Assembly: GCF_001949145.1 (NCBI RefSeq)
Contig: NW_019091416.1
Location: 2,703,390-2,767,389 of the forward strand
DNA from: Acanthaster planci
Taxonomy: Eukaryota; Echinodermata; Asteroidea; Valvatida; Acanthasteridae
Direction: 5' to 3'
Length of the DNA: 64,000 nt
Shown in pieces: positions 35,931 through 48,270 of this stretch. The notes beneath the pieces are model-generated. The model worked only from the letters and a program-made list of their open reading frames with translations. It searched no databases and was not told where the DNA came from. Position 1 is the first letter of the stretch. Each line of letters opens with the position of its first letter. Position numbers and translations under genes: made by a program.

Positions 35931-36300
35931 CTTACGTGAATACTTTGACACTGCACGTCGTTCTACGTCGAGAAACCGCCGTCTCGAAAGATAATCTTTG
36001 TCATAATTCAGCACGCCATCCATATCCAGCCCGTACTTTCAGTGACATGACACGCTCAATAAAATTCGGGATTCAATTGTTGACTCATGGAAGTTCCTTA
36101 CTTTTCCACGGGAACTTCCATGACAGCCGCCATGTTTTATCATGGAAGTGCTCACACGCGCATGTTGCCGCGCCGGTCTGATCTTGTTTACGCAATTAAC
36201 AGCACGCCCACGCGCAAGGAAATTCCATGCGGGGAAACTTGATTGGACAATATCAGCGCGACGGTCCCATCGCCGAGGCGTCACTTCTGGTGATACTAAC
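35931..36300 (-). promoter_or_regulatory. possible promoter and 5' UTR exon of a minus-strand gene
   Basis: GC and CpG content rise clearly here compared with the flanks. On the minus strand TTCAC|GTAAGTAGC at 35935 is a good donor, preceded by about 150 bases with only short upstream frames, as expected of a 5' UTR exon. Upstream lie an inverted CCAAT (ATTGG near 36243) and a perfect hairpin at 36085-36123. It could be the first exon of the left-hand AT-hook gene, whose 5' end is otherwise missing, but nothing proves the link. Confidence 0.3.
36085..36123. repeat. perfect 13-bp inverted repeat, 13-nt loop
   Basis: TCATGGAAGTTCC at 36085-36097 and GGAACTTCCATGA at 36111-36123 are exact reverse complements. 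Each arm contains a GGAAGTTCC/GGAACTTCC palindrome-like core. A third half copy, ATCATGGAAGT, follows at about 36139. It sits in the CpG-rich candidate promoter. Confidence 0.85.
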
Positions 36301-38619
36301 ATTAAAATTATGGGTACCCAACCAAATCTGCCGGATACCAGGGAAAATGATAACAGTCAGAAGTATGGTCGCCAGCTGTCACGCGGTAAGAGCGTGATCA
36401 CTCTCTGGCCTGGCATAGTGCCAGTCTGTGCTGGCGACGATAACAAAGCCTGTCGGCGTCGGGCATAAATAGACGTCACGCACGAATGGCTAACTATTTA
36501 CTGCACAAAAAAGGTTCGTGATTACCAAACGCAAAAGGCGCTGCGGTGACCGCCAATTTTGCGTAGTGTGTAGTAGGCCTACTGTGGTGCTATCCTGCAT
36601 AGGCCCTAATCCTTATAGTATTTGTAATTTAAAAAATTATTCAGTCATCCCTACATTCTCCGCGTGGCTCATGATTCCCGTCTGCTTTAGGAACCGACTC
36701 AGGTACACAGTTAAGACAAGTGACAGATTTAGTGTGTTTTTGTAACACTGCAAGGCCTCCTCCCAAGCCTTGATAGGCCTATTTGAAAGCAGTTCCCTGT
36801 AGTACACACGTATGTTGGATTTTACATTTATGCGTAGGCTACTTTTCCTTCATCAATAAAGTATCCAGCATTAATTCGTGTGTAAACGGCTGGAGTCTTA
36901 AACCTGCATGCAGGCAATAAATTCAGCAGCCCGGGGCGGGGATGACTCACCGCATTGCTCAAACGTCCGTCAAAACACACTCGTTCGCGGTGCACCTACC
37001 TCTCACTCCAAGGAATTGGACTCGGTCCAAGTCTGAGTACTATAAGTACATGTACAGTATTGTACTTTTTTTTTTCATTTATATTTACGTCTGGAGCGCC
37101 GGGTGTACGCACGGGATATGTACACAGGTACTCAGTTATTTACTGATTATCCTCAGGTCATTATGAATGAGGGATCGGGAACGACAATAGGGCCAGTGTG
37201 CAGACAGTCACGTTGTCTCCCAAAGAAAGTCCAGTCAATAAAAAAGTATGTCTCCAAAAGCAAGTCCAGTCAATAAAAAACATGTCCTATCAATGAAGTA
37301 TAGTCTTCATATCAGACACCAACAGTCCCAACTTAAAGAGTAGCTGCAATAATCGTTTTTGTTAACACAAGCCTTCCAAATGCACCTTTATGTGTCAGTT
37401 TCAACTTTTGTTTCAGTATTTCTAAGAGGATTAGGCCTCTGCCACTTTGGTTTTTACGCTGAGTATTTTCACATTCGTGATCAAAACTGTGACGTCATCC
37501 CGGAAAAAAAGCCTCAATGTTTTCTATCTTTAGCTGATTCATTGTTGATTTATGTGCATAGCAATACGCAAGCACCAATCTTTTTCTCACGGAAGTTTTT
37601 AGTAATTGAATCCTGGGTCACAATTTATCATTTAAAACTTAGTGCACTGAACGGTCACGTCTTCCCTGCATAAGATGCCCTCAGCTGTCCAGGAAAGTAT
37701 GGATAATTTTGAGTGTTTAAAAAAAGTGCCTTTTTAAAAGTGTTAAACCGAATAGATGTGTAAAAGAGTATTCAAACATTGAAGAAGAGTTCAGAGTTGC
37801 AGAAAAACTTGTGTCTAAGAAAATTTCATTGCAGCTACACATAAAGTTAAGCGCAAGAGGACGCGATGAACGAACGCATAGGTCGATCCAGCTGTAACCC
37901 CAGCCTGCAGGATAAATCATCAGTTTGTTTTATATTGAGTATTAACGAGTGAAAAAGCTGAGTAAAACTGTAGATAGCAGAGGTTACTGGTAGGCAATGA
38001 TAAGCCGTTTCGCTTCATGAACCAAAAAAGCATGGAGCTCCATGACAAAGAAAATACATGCAGTTGTACAAACATTGTGTAATTAGGCTAGTACATGGAC
38101 AACTTTACTTGGTACGGTACAACTTCACCAAGCTGAAATGCCAATCAATTTTAGCACTATAAGAGAATCAAGGTGAATCATCTACCGTTCGATGGACCAT
38201 AATTAATAGTAGGTGCATAAATCTGAATGATGCCGGAGTGTATAGGCTCAACTTTGTTGAATTTCCATCAACTCTCCAATGCGACGGAATTTACAAAACA
38301 TTTATAAAGATCGTACTCTCAGAGTACTCTCTAAGTAGGCCCTATCTACAATGTCGGCACGCACCACAGGCTCGGTATAGAAGGAAATGGACCCACTCGA
38401 GCATTCTTCATCTACGGTCTACACGGATCTGTCCGCTAAGTCCATCGTCGATCTTGCTTAGACATACTCTACATGTACACGTACGTCACGGACCCTCTAC
38501 TGTTTACATGCACACGCGTGCTCAGTGAGAAGAACCAGCGCGTGAACCAACGTGCGCGCTCGCCTTTCGTTTGTACGGCATTTACTGGTTGTATTTGACG
38601 TCACACTTCGGGACTCTAT
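36301..38619. other. no gene; CpG-rich edge and dispersed repeats
   Basis: CpG remains raised to about 36500 and again from 38380. A repeated phrase AAAG(AA/C)AAGTCCAGTCAATAAAAAA occurs at about 37222 and 37257. The segment 37340-37660 resembles 29955-30230. No coding exon recognised. Confidence 0.4.
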
Positions 38620-38816
38620 CCGGTTCGTAAGTGAATACATCACAAAGGCAGACGCGCCACGATTTGTAGGCTCTCATTGGACGATCGCTGAAGTTGCGCG
38701 TCAACCTCCGGTACCATGGTTCCATGTAAACGGCGATCAATGTATGTAACTCTATGTGTAGTGCACGTGTTCAGTGGACGTGGTTTAAACTGAAGTGACG
38801 TCACACTTAGGAACCG
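38620..38816 (+). mobile_element. 197-bp MITE, copy 1
   Basis: Ends CCGGTTCGTAAGTG and CACTTAGGAACCG form about 13-bp terminal inverted repeats. It is flanked by CTAT on both sides (38616-38619 and 38817-38820), a likely 4-bp target duplication. Its interior matches, in inverse orientation, the copy at 45651-45846. It carries GTGACGTCAC (CRE palindrome) and GCACGTGT (E-box). Confidence 0.75.
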
Positions 38817-38820
38817 CTAT

Positions 38821-41290
38821 GCGCGTTGCACGCATTCCAATAACGCTGGGAGCTAGATAAAAGCAGTTCGTGGAGAGATAGTTTGAATACACGTACCTTT
38901 TATATATGTATTTAGATCAAAGGCGAAGCCGAGGGAACTAGAATACTGCACGGATCCCTATGCTCCATGGATCACTACGTTACTTACAAACATTTCCCGC
39001 AGATTCTGCTTAATTGAAGCCAGAACTGATTAATTTGAAAGGTACGTTTAATTGAATTTGAAATTAGAATTAGACACGACGTTGCGTTGGCCGTCACGTT
39101 CTGCACCATGTAGAATACTGTGCATACGTGTATGGGCATACGGAGAATATTATGACACATACAATTAAATTCATCAATGGCACAGAACAAAGCCTGGAAG
39201 TGAAAAGGTCTCCGCGAGCATCCGGACCCTCGAGTGGCCCGCCTACTGACTGTAAGCGGAGCTGCCCTATCATGTTTTACATTTTTTTGAAGAATTTTTG
39301 AAGAAGAAACTACACCAGGAAACACAATGTCGGTCATTTAATTCGGTTGTCGTACCACGATTATGACCTATCTCAGTTTCTGACATTTCGAAATAAACAC
39401 GTTAAAAATGCGAGAAAATCAGTGACTTATAAAGATGGGTCACTTCGTGGAACGAAACATTTCGATTTCTCTGTGGCTGACAGTGTCCTCTGTCGTTTGC
39501 GCTTGCGCGTGTGGACTTTTCCCGTTGATCTATTCGTGTATAATCCTTCACTTGCTTTTGTTTATAGTTTTCGATTAAAAGGGGTCTTAAAGAGTAAAAC
39601 TTTGCAAAAGCTGAAAGAAATTAGAAGGGGACTTCCCATCAGGAAAGTCATGAACTCATATTTTCTAGTTTTGTTATTTTTCAAAATGTACCTTCTCATT
39701 AGACAAACTTACCAAGGGTCAATTTTCTGAAGATACGTTGAACGCCTCCATTAAAAAGTTTTACAATAATATTGGGCCTATCAATGACATATTTCAACGA
39801 AATCTACTGTTTTCCAATAATAATGCTTGAAACGAGAAAACTGCACGGGGTCAATGTATGATTTGTTGTACTATACAATGTAGATTTTGTTGGTGAAGGT
39901 AGCCCATCACAAAAGGCCTTATTAAGAGAAACTCATGGAGAGGAAAAGTAAGTTTAACAAATGACTTTTTAAAAAGGTAAGAATGTTTGACTTGGATGAC
40001 CATATCAGTTATTATATGTCTTAGGTTTAATTTCAAACCATACATGTGTAGGTAAATTAAACAGTGCAAGAAGAAATAGTATCAGAGTTGTCTCTTAATC
40101 ATTTTAAAGCACGCCGTGACTTTTAAATGACACTTTAGTAAAGGAAGTAGACCAAATATCAAAGTTGTTTCATATTTGATTTAAGGGACATCGGTGACTT
40201 TTAATGACATTAGTGAAGGATATAGATCAAATATGAACCCAGTAACAGTAGCTCCTCATTCAATGATGTAGAGTGCAAGTACTGCTAAGCATAAAAAAAT
40301 CCGAGGAGAAATGCAGAGAAATAAACAGTGGTGCTTTGGGTAACAATAAAATGTTACACTTCCTTTAAATGGATCTTGGCTCGCGTGAAGAGAGTTTTAC
40401 AAATTCACTGCTTTTAAGTCGCATCGTTTCTCCTTAAATCCTGAGGCAAAATACTGGAGTTGGGTCGATGCATTTAGTTCAGTAATAAATAGTTTAAAGT
40501 CCAATTTAGGAATTGACATGAACAGTTTCGTAAGATTTTTTACATAAAATATAGTGGACGACAGATTCAAGCAGAGTGTCTTCAAGACTTGTCATTGTTT
40601 TTGAAGTATGTAACAAATATTTTTAAGGGTTTTGCATGTTTTGCAATATTAACCATAAACATGGCAACTGAATATAACTTGTTGCAGTTCATTGCATTTA
40701 GCTTCTTTTTAACTGTGTAGATCTTAAAATTTTATCTGGCCTGAAACCAAATTATCGAATCCTACAAACGTGAAGATTAGATTGTAAATGGCCCCCCTTA
40801 TTCTTCAGCTTAGTTGGTTCCCGGCTGCTAGGTATGTCTATTTTTACGATCATTTAAGGGTACCAGGTTAAGCCTTTAGCGAATTAACTTTGACTCAAAT
40901 CTGGTACACTGAGTTCTTTAAATTCACGTGAACATAACAACTTGAATTCTCCTTACTAAAACACAGCTGCTTCACTCGTGATTCGGGGCAAGTTTTTGCT
41001 TAGTTATATAAGAGACGCCTTGCAACAATACACCCTTCTCAGTGGATAAGAGTCAGGGCACAAAGGAACCAATCCATTCCAGAGATGGCGGTCGTNGGGG
41101 GTTCTCTCCGTCTCATACCTTGCTGCATATGGGCAGTCGCTATGCCCCGAATCACGAGGTATAGCAACAGTGTCTTTAGTCTTGGGTATTCAAATCGTAA
41201 TGTTTAAGTGCAGACAGATTACTCAGTGCACCAGATTTTATTCAAATTTAACTCGCAAATGGCTTCATCTTAACGTTGCTGTAATATACC
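38821..41290. other. no recognisable gene
   Basis: AT-rich with moderate CpG near 39100-39250. The frame at 39347-39730 (plus) shows no domain and is not called. Paired segments near 40120 and 40190 (a GTGACTTTTAATGACA-like phrase repeated) suggest a small direct duplication. Confidence 0.35.
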
Positions 41291-41294
41291 AGGT

Positions 41295-41735
41295 AAGATA
41301 TGGGACGGAGGGGTACCCCCTTACCTGTCCAATCCCTATACACGCTCTAAACTGTTACCTAACACGCCCCCCAGAAGTTTGTAAAGAATTCCTGAGATTC
41401 CGATCAAACAATGACCAACACAAGGCGGGGGGGGGGGTTCCTCCGTCCCATATCTTGCTTCAAACGGGCTGTGAAGCTGTGTATATTTGTAACGTAGGTA
41501 AAGCCGCCTTTGCGAAGGCTCATGTTTTTGTGAATAAAGGAGAAACGTGGGCCTACACAATGAAGCAAACTATGGGACAAGAGAACCCCCCCCCGCCTTT
41601 GTGTTAGTTATTGTTATACTGGTACTCAGGAATTCTTTTCCAGACATCGGGGGGGGGATGTGTTAAGTAGCAATAGGTTGGAGTGTGTATTGAGACTGGA
41701 CTTGTTGGGGGTACCCTCTGTCCCATTTCGTGCCA
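41295..41735. mobile_element. foldback element with about 140-bp inverted arms
   Basis: The left arm (41295-41430) and right arm (41586-41735) are diverged inverted copies. Landmarks are GGGACGGAGGGGTACCCCC against GGGGGTACCCTCTGTCCC, AGAATTCCTGA against TCAGGAATTCT, and CCAACACAAGGCGGGG against CCCCGCCTTTGTGTTAG. A spacer of about 155 bp lies between. A related piece, GGGGTTCTCTCCGTCTCAT, lies just left at 41098, next to an N at 41096, and another, GGTTCCTCCGTCCCATATC, starts the spacer, so the structure is nested or rearranged. Confidence 0.7.
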
Positions 41736-44011
41736 GGTATACGGCCCTGTATCAACCGTATCGATGTCCTTGTTACTGTCCCCGTTCGTCTAGGCTGTTG
41801 TGCTGCGGGCAAGGCGGTAAACTGCCGCCAAAACGGATTGGCGTCACCGGCTTCTCAGTAGGCTAGACCGCTCGCTGGAGTGGCTGGCCCGATCGGGTAA
41901 ACGACGAGACTGCCACGTCGTGGAAACAAAAAAGCGTTGTCTGCACGTTTCACAAAGTGACCTATCTGAATGCATCAGTCCGTGAAATATAATAATTTTA
42001 AACTTCGGAGAGGAAGGTCAACATGTTTACTTACTAAAATTAATTTAATTAGCTTTTCACCTATAAGTTTGAAATTTTCAGAAAATAAAGATTTCTTCAA
42101 GCACAATTTTAAGAATATGCTAAGAACCCAAATTTGTCAAAAAGTGAGATTGGTCAGGTCGTCGTACGATCGGCGAATTGTGTTCTCTAGCAAGGTTGTA
42201 TTATGAAAAAGTCACATGGAGAAGGGTAAAAAGTAAATTCATTAACAACCTTTCACCGTCCCGACATCATCGTTCGTAGGTCTCCTTGTTATGCACGTTT
42301 ACTTTCAGTACAGCACATGTACTTCTTCGTGGGAACGAGAATGTATATGCTGCGATAATTTGTCTACCTAAAGTCAATGGGTTCATCTGAGCTGGCCAAG
42401 TGTACAATGTAGTTCTCGGTTGATCTTTATAAGCGGTCGGGCGAAAAGCCAACACAAAACAAAATAAGACGAAAAGTCTTGCAGTTTTTTCTCGTAAATT
42501 GATAGGGATATGGTGTTTCTGGACGATAATTCACTGCAGATTTTCTCCCAGACTGTGTGATGTATATTGAAAGTTTAACCATGAAATTCAATATCAAATC
42601 TGCTCTATGAATGCGCATTAGTTATGCTGTGACGCTATGATGATGTCATCAATCATATCATATCAGATTTTATGCGATTCTAGAAAAAGAAGAATAACAA
42701 AACAAAACAAGAGAACAAAACAACGAAAAAGTCTTGCAGCTTTTTCTAATGAATTGATAGGGGTATGGTGTTCCGTATTTTGGGTTCTGCAAGACCCCAA
42801 GTTGGGCATGCATCAGTTCTCCTTTGAACCTCTCTGACTTTTGTTTCTGGGGTAATGAGGGGTCAAACCTCTGGTAGATTGTGAATGCTTAAAACATTGG
42901 TCAATTTCTACCAAACATTTTGGAATATTAAAGTGAAATTCCGTTGTCAAGTCGTGCGTGCTTTTATGACGTCACTATCACGTCACCAGCAACTGCAGAT
43001 TTTTCAAGTTCAAGTAATTTTGATCAATAAAAGAAAGGTTTTCAACTACGTGTATAGCTTTAAATGCCGTTGCACGTTCATATTTGAGATCCAGTGGACC
43101 ATATATCTATGTGAACAAAACAGTTGCAAAATTTATATGACCTCGATTCTGAACGTGTTATCAAAAGTGCAATGGTACGACACTATAATTAAAAACGTTT
43201 ATTTTGAGCTGTTCATGATTGTGCATGACCTTTATGTTTACTATTTATAGGCCATTATCAAAAGGAACTACACACCCGATCGGATTTATGCTCTGATATT
43301 TTGCATTCTGGTAGGCAAAACCTTAATTAGGCAACACTGCAGTTTTGAAGCATGATGTAACACGAGCTTCATTTCCAGGGTTCCTGAATGTTTAAGAATA
43401 ATGATATCATGTAGCTAGGAATGGTATGCCAAACATGTTATCAAACTGAAGATTTCGTCATCGTCTTCATCGCTGTCACTCATCCTCGTCCTATAATTAG
43501 CACCAAATGATCAAAACTAAAAAAATATTGAACAATAAAATAAAAGGTAGCAGAAATTTAGTCGTCGACGGCAAATTCAACTGAAGTTCTTACCATGAAA
43601 AATCTTACTCTAGTTCTGTACCAACATAGTTGTGACTTTTTTTACACGAGGTGGAAATTAAACCATATTATAATTTTGGACTAATTTCCCTTCAACATAA
43701 AATCCTCCAGAGCCATGAATGAATGAATAACCAGCTGGGAGCGCATTGTGTAATCTCAAAATGTGCGCTTTATCCACTACATTATGGACCTTACATAATG
43801 TAAATGTGGTTTGATCGGTTGGACAGCATAAATATGCATGACGGTTTCACGCCACTCATAACTTGATCAAGAGCGGCATATTCAAATTAGGCCAGTGAGG
43901 CGTGACCCTCTACAAATCCCTTCCCCTAAGCTTTTCAAGTGTTCGGGCTCTCGCGTACACCCGGCGCTGAGATATCGTATTCGCTTAAGTTAACTTCTTG
44001 TGAAATTCGTA
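41736..44011. other. no gene; a diverged direct repeat
   Basis: ACGAAAAGTCTTGCAG at about 42470 and ACGAAAAAGTCTTGCAG at 42724 begin two similar segments, both continuing to AATTGATAGGG(A/G)TATGGTGTT, a spacing of about 255 bp. No coding exon recognised. Confidence 0.45.
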
Positions 44012-44570
44012 ATGTCATCTAAGGACAACCAAAATAAATTCGATCCTGAAAAACTATTTGACAAATTCAACGAATACTTCAACGAAAAATTTGACTGTCT
44101 CGCCAGCAGCAGTTACAAGGATGATGTTATTGGTCTAAAGGAGCTAAAAATAAGTTGGAGGCTAAAGATTTCACCAAACCTGGGATCTCAGCACTGCTCG
44201 AATTCTGTGGTCAATTTTAGGTAGCCCACGACAAAATCAAAATTGCCATTCTGAAGTCAGGTGACATTCAACAGGCAATTGAAGCTATCCAAGAAGCAGA
44301 GACTCTGGTAGCAGACAGACAGACAGACAAAAATAAAAATAGCAGACAACAGCAAGGCTGGTTGGTCCTCCGTCAAACAACTCGAAACAGGAGGTCCTAG
44401 GCAATCCCAGTTCAAGTCGCAGAAGAAGCAGCCTTAAAAGAGCTGGAAGGCAGAAAGAGAAAAAGAGCTGGAAGGAAGAAAGAGACAGAAACAAGACCAA
44501 GCTTCCACACAATATGCTCAGGGCTCAATATAACAAGGCCTTCTGCAGGTCGTTCTCTTTTTTGAGGTAA
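44012..44570 (+). pseudogene. DIRS/Ngaro-like retrotransposon ORF1 remnant
   Basis: Starts ATG at 44012 (MSSKDNQNKFDPEKLF). It continues through YFNEKFDCLASSSYKDDV, a frameshift near 44151, then LEAKDFTKPGISALLEFCGQ, a stop at 44219 and VAHDKIKIAILKSGDIQQAI. The following KIADNSKAGW, read across further frame changes near 44330-44355, matches the AD-x-S-x-x-GW signature of short ORF1 proteins in DIRS-like tyrosine-recombinase retrotransposons, as I know them. A CAGA microsatellite and a 27-bp tandem duplication (GAGCTGGAAGG(C/A)AGAAAGAGA) lie inside. No recombinase or RT follows, so it is a truncated fragment. Confidence 0.6.
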
Positions 44571-45650
44571 TTACTTTCTCTGATCCGCAAAACTAATATT
44601 TGTGTTAGTTCATAATCGGTATAACGCTGGCCATTTTCCATGCTCTAATAAAATAAAAAACAGACTCATCTGTTTAAACAGTTCTGTTATTTGTGCTGTC
44701 CATTAGAACGAAACTGTTTAGCAGCGAAGCAGCATGAAATAACCTTCGTAGCATTACTCGTGCATACGCATCAAAGAGGGCGCTGTCTACAAGTAGCAGG
44801 CTAAACACTGTTTAATTTAAATTTGCTGGAGACGGCTAATGTCCACAGTTTAATTAGGTCAAATAAATAAACTCCAGAGTTGCGTCATTTTGTAAGTACA
44901 GGGCTCCCTCCAGAGCCATAAAGAAAACCTACTGTTTACATAGAAAGGCAGCGATTCACTGACCATGACCACTTCCTGTTCAATTTATTTTCTTAAGTTT
45001 CAGAACAGTAACGTCATCAAGGCAGAAGTTATTGTAGAAAGAACATGGACACAATGCATTTTTTCACGTTAATAAACCTCTTCATTCATTATAAAAAACA
45101 GAGAAAAAACTACGCCATACAAAAGACAATAGCAGCTAAAATTTGCAATGATAGCATTAAAAATTTTGGTGTTGTGAGATCTCGTAATGATTAACAGCCC
45201 CAGGGCCCGAAATTAACGTCCGTGTCATTCAGAAGTTGAATTTGAAAAAGAAGACCATATGTAATCTGTTCAATTTGCAGAACCTAAAAGAGCATTCGGA
45301 TTATGAATACAGGGTGCCTCCACCCTCCCCCCAAAGACACCTCGCAACCTAATGGCAACATTTATTTTCTCCCAAAACAATGGTCAGAATGGGGGGGGGG
45401 TCAAATTAAAGTTTTTATGTTACCTTTTCAAAACTGAAAACCTTATTTAAAGCTGATGATGTGTTGAAGAGATATTTCCAATTACTTAATTGTTTGTTAC
45501 TTTTTTGTTCTGTCCAATTGGAAGTTTATACAGTTTAAATTGCCAGGACATGCAACGTTGTTTTTTTTTACTTCTTAGAAATTTCTGTCTAGCTCTAAAC
45601 TTGATGAATCTGACACCGGTACTTATTTCAAAAAGACTGTGGTTGTTAAT
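44571..45650. other. no recognisable gene
   Basis: AT-rich stretch with a G-run near 45390 and poly-T tracts. No exon or clear mobile element is seen. Confidence 0.4.
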
Positions 45651-45846
45651 CCGGTTCGTAAGTGTGACGTCACTTCAGTTTAAACCACGCCCACTGCTCA
45701 CGTGTACTGCACATAGTTACATGCATTGATTGCCTTTTACCGAACCATGGAACTGGAAGTTAACGTGCAACTTCAGCGATCGTCCAAAGGGAGCCTGCAA
45801 ATCGTGGCGCGTCTGCCTTTTTGACGAAGTCACTTACCAACCTTCG
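45651..45846 (-). mobile_element. MITE, copy 2 (inverse of 38620-38816)
   Basis: Begins CCGGTTCGTAAGTGTGACGT and ends CACTTACCAACC. Read as reverse complement it aligns over its whole length with the copy at 38620: CACTTCAGTTTAAACCACG, CTCACGTGTAC, AACTTCAGCGATCGTCC and GTGGCGCGTCTGCCTTT. It retains the TGACGTCA and CACGTG sites. A clear target duplication is not visible here. Confidence 0.75.
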
Positions 45847-46889
45847 TTGAGTTTATAGCAAGGTTCTGATCTTATTTACGTCTTTACAACTTTGAACCAT
45901 GTCAGTATCCTGTCGGTTGAAAGTAACGTTTTGTTTTGGAACCCTCAGTATCATCTTTTTGCAGTTCTTTGCGATGACCCCGTCTGACAAGGGTACCGTC
46001 ACTAAATGAGGTAAAATTTTCGACAGGTAAGCCTTCGATTACTGTGGTAAATCTTTTGGACTTAGAAACAAAGCACTTACCGTATCTCCACAACATAAAA
46101 TTCAAATTAATAGTCTTCAGTTACGAAAAGAATACATCCTTAGGAAATTATGTTCTCGTGGTGCTCCTGCCATGTGCAGTCGGTACAGTTCTCCAACGTG
46201 ATAACTGGAAATCGTCAACTTGTGTAGCGGTCTTGATGATATTTGACGCGCAGAGAGCGCTAGGCGAAGGTACAGAATAGACCTTTTCACAAATAAATTC
46301 ATAATTTTACACGCATGCGCACAAATGGCCTTGACGACAAGAAGTTTGAGGGGCCATTGAAAAGGTACACGGGTGCGACTCTGATGATAATTTTCTAAGA
46401 TTTTCTGGCTTTTTTTTAGTGTTTTATCTTCAGAATAAATCCCATTAAATCGTTTTGTTATTAGTTTCTAATCTAAGCAGGATTTTTAGTGCTCTGTTAA
46501 AAGACTTCACAATCATGACTTTTCCTGTACGAACGAGATCGCCGTTTCTTAATACGCCCCCACTTCCATACTAAGTACGTAGTATAAAATAATTACATCG
46601 TTAGTATTCTTGGAGCGCTCGAGCCAACCTGTGCATTTGTAAACAGGGCTATATAGATGGCGCTCTTCACGGTAACAGGGGCACATGTATTGCGTACGCA
46701 TAGTCGTGTGTTAGCTGGTGCGGCGCTTAGGCTCCGCCTGCGCGTAAAGCATTTGGCATCATAAGTCACTGCTAGGTCACATTATAACTTAAAACTCATT
46801 ATTGGCCTTCGCACGCAATGTGTTTGTAGTCACGCAGGCGTAGTCGCGGCAGCGGCTGGCTTCCGAGGCCAAATAAGGCGCGTAGGGCC
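45847..46889. other. no recognisable gene
   Basis: No coding exon supported; moderately CpG-rich near 46600-46860. The right end may include the 3' part of the adjacent LINE but no motif can be named. Confidence 0.35.
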
Positions 46890-48270
46890 CGTGTTATGTT
46901 GCAGCAGAACATTGCAATTCTACAGCCTCTGCTGATAACCGGACTTGTTTGGTTAGAGCGAAAGCTGACAACTGAGCGGGCCTGTGGTAAAGTTTGATAC
47001 ACCTTTCGCCTTGGTGTGAGGGGCCGGTAGTGTGACTAGTGCCTATATCCCTGGGGGCTATTTGGTGGTACGGTAAGAGTTCCACTCGTCTCTCCATAAC
47101 CTCCCTGATACAACTACAGAGACTGATTGGCCCGTAGTTGTCTGGAATTGAGTGTGAATCCTTCTGCACTGGCACTACATTTGACAATTTTCCAGGAGGA
47201 GGGAAGTAGCCACCTCTGAGGCAGAAGCGGAAAACCTTTGTAAGAGGTATAGCGAGGACTGATGCCCATTCACTAAGAACCCGATTTCAAATACCATCTA
47301 GACCCAATGCTTTACCAGGATTCGTTTCATGTCTTGAGGCCTGAACTTTACCCTGTTCAGGGAGATATGCCGGTTTACACTGTGATGAGGAGGCATGTCG
47401 TCAACCTCATCGCTTTTGCATTTTGATGATCACACAAGCCATGGGCTTTCCCCTGACAAGTGGTAAAGGTCTTTCCATTCTTCTGCAAGGTTGGGATACT
47501 TGCTTGGTACCCATTCCTTTCTGGGCTCTTCACTGCCCATCATCAATCGGGGGTTTGGTTGTTGCAGAGGTCAGCTGGTCTGTAGTCTTTTGGAAGTGTT
47601 GCTTCTTGCCTTTTCAACTTCTGATAGTTCTGCCTTGCTTCTGGTAGGATATCGTTTTATAGCAGCACATGGGTTCTTTTTCCATTATTTGCTGTAGTCC
47701 TAAAGCCTGACACACAGCCATGCAAGCCATCTGGCAAGGCTCTGTAAACTAAGGAATATCAGCGGGTGGGACAGTGACATCTCTGTGAGGGATGAATTTC
47801 TTCATACCTGCTTTAATGATAGCTTCAGTTTGGTTGCAGTGACTATCGCTGGATCTCTAGCGTTCAATGCTTGGTTCCATGAATGCCTCACTAGCACTCT
47901 GCTCTCTTATTATCCCACAATCGTCGATGATATGGTTGTCCGACAGGTGGCTTTTAAATACCTTCCCCACTGAGCCATGGTCAGATGTACCAAAGCTGGC
48001 CTTCACGCTGGAGTTGTAGTAAGCAGCAAAATCAACGATAAAAAGATCTATAGTGGATTTCCGCCTCAGGTAGGCTCTCTGATAACCATATGCCAGGCAG
48101 AGATTGTGACCAGCAATTACAGCTCTGTCTGTTGGTGACTTGCTAGTTAGTGAGCGGTGATGGACGTTAAGATCCCCAAGAACCATTGCATGAACTGAGG
48201 CAGTAACTTGTTTGACTGAATCCAAGAAGTCAGTCAGTTTCAGACAAAGAGCTGGGCCGATAGACAGCAC
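46890..48270 (-). mobile_element. LINE with endonuclease and start of RT, decayed
   Basis: On the minus strand the right part (48270-47857) encodes an APE-type endonuclease C-terminal part: VLGDLNVHHRS, TDRA, YLRRKSTIDLFIVD and FGTSDHGSV, matching the GDFN, LDL and SDH blocks of the family. It continues in broken frames through the linker (PDGLHG, WWAVKSPERNG, ASIPTLQKNGKTFTT) to the first RT block, VVPVQKDSHSIPDNYGPISL. The RT palm is lost or unrecognisable. Stops and frameshifts make it non-functional. Orientation is the same as the LINE at 15.1-16.1 kb, but the two show non-overlapping parts, so whether they are one family cannot be judged. Confidence 0.85.

Noticed and set aside
39347-39730. 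127-codon plus-strand frame near a CpG-raised block
   Set aside because: Lys/Leu/Phe-rich AT-driven composition, no domain, no splice support.
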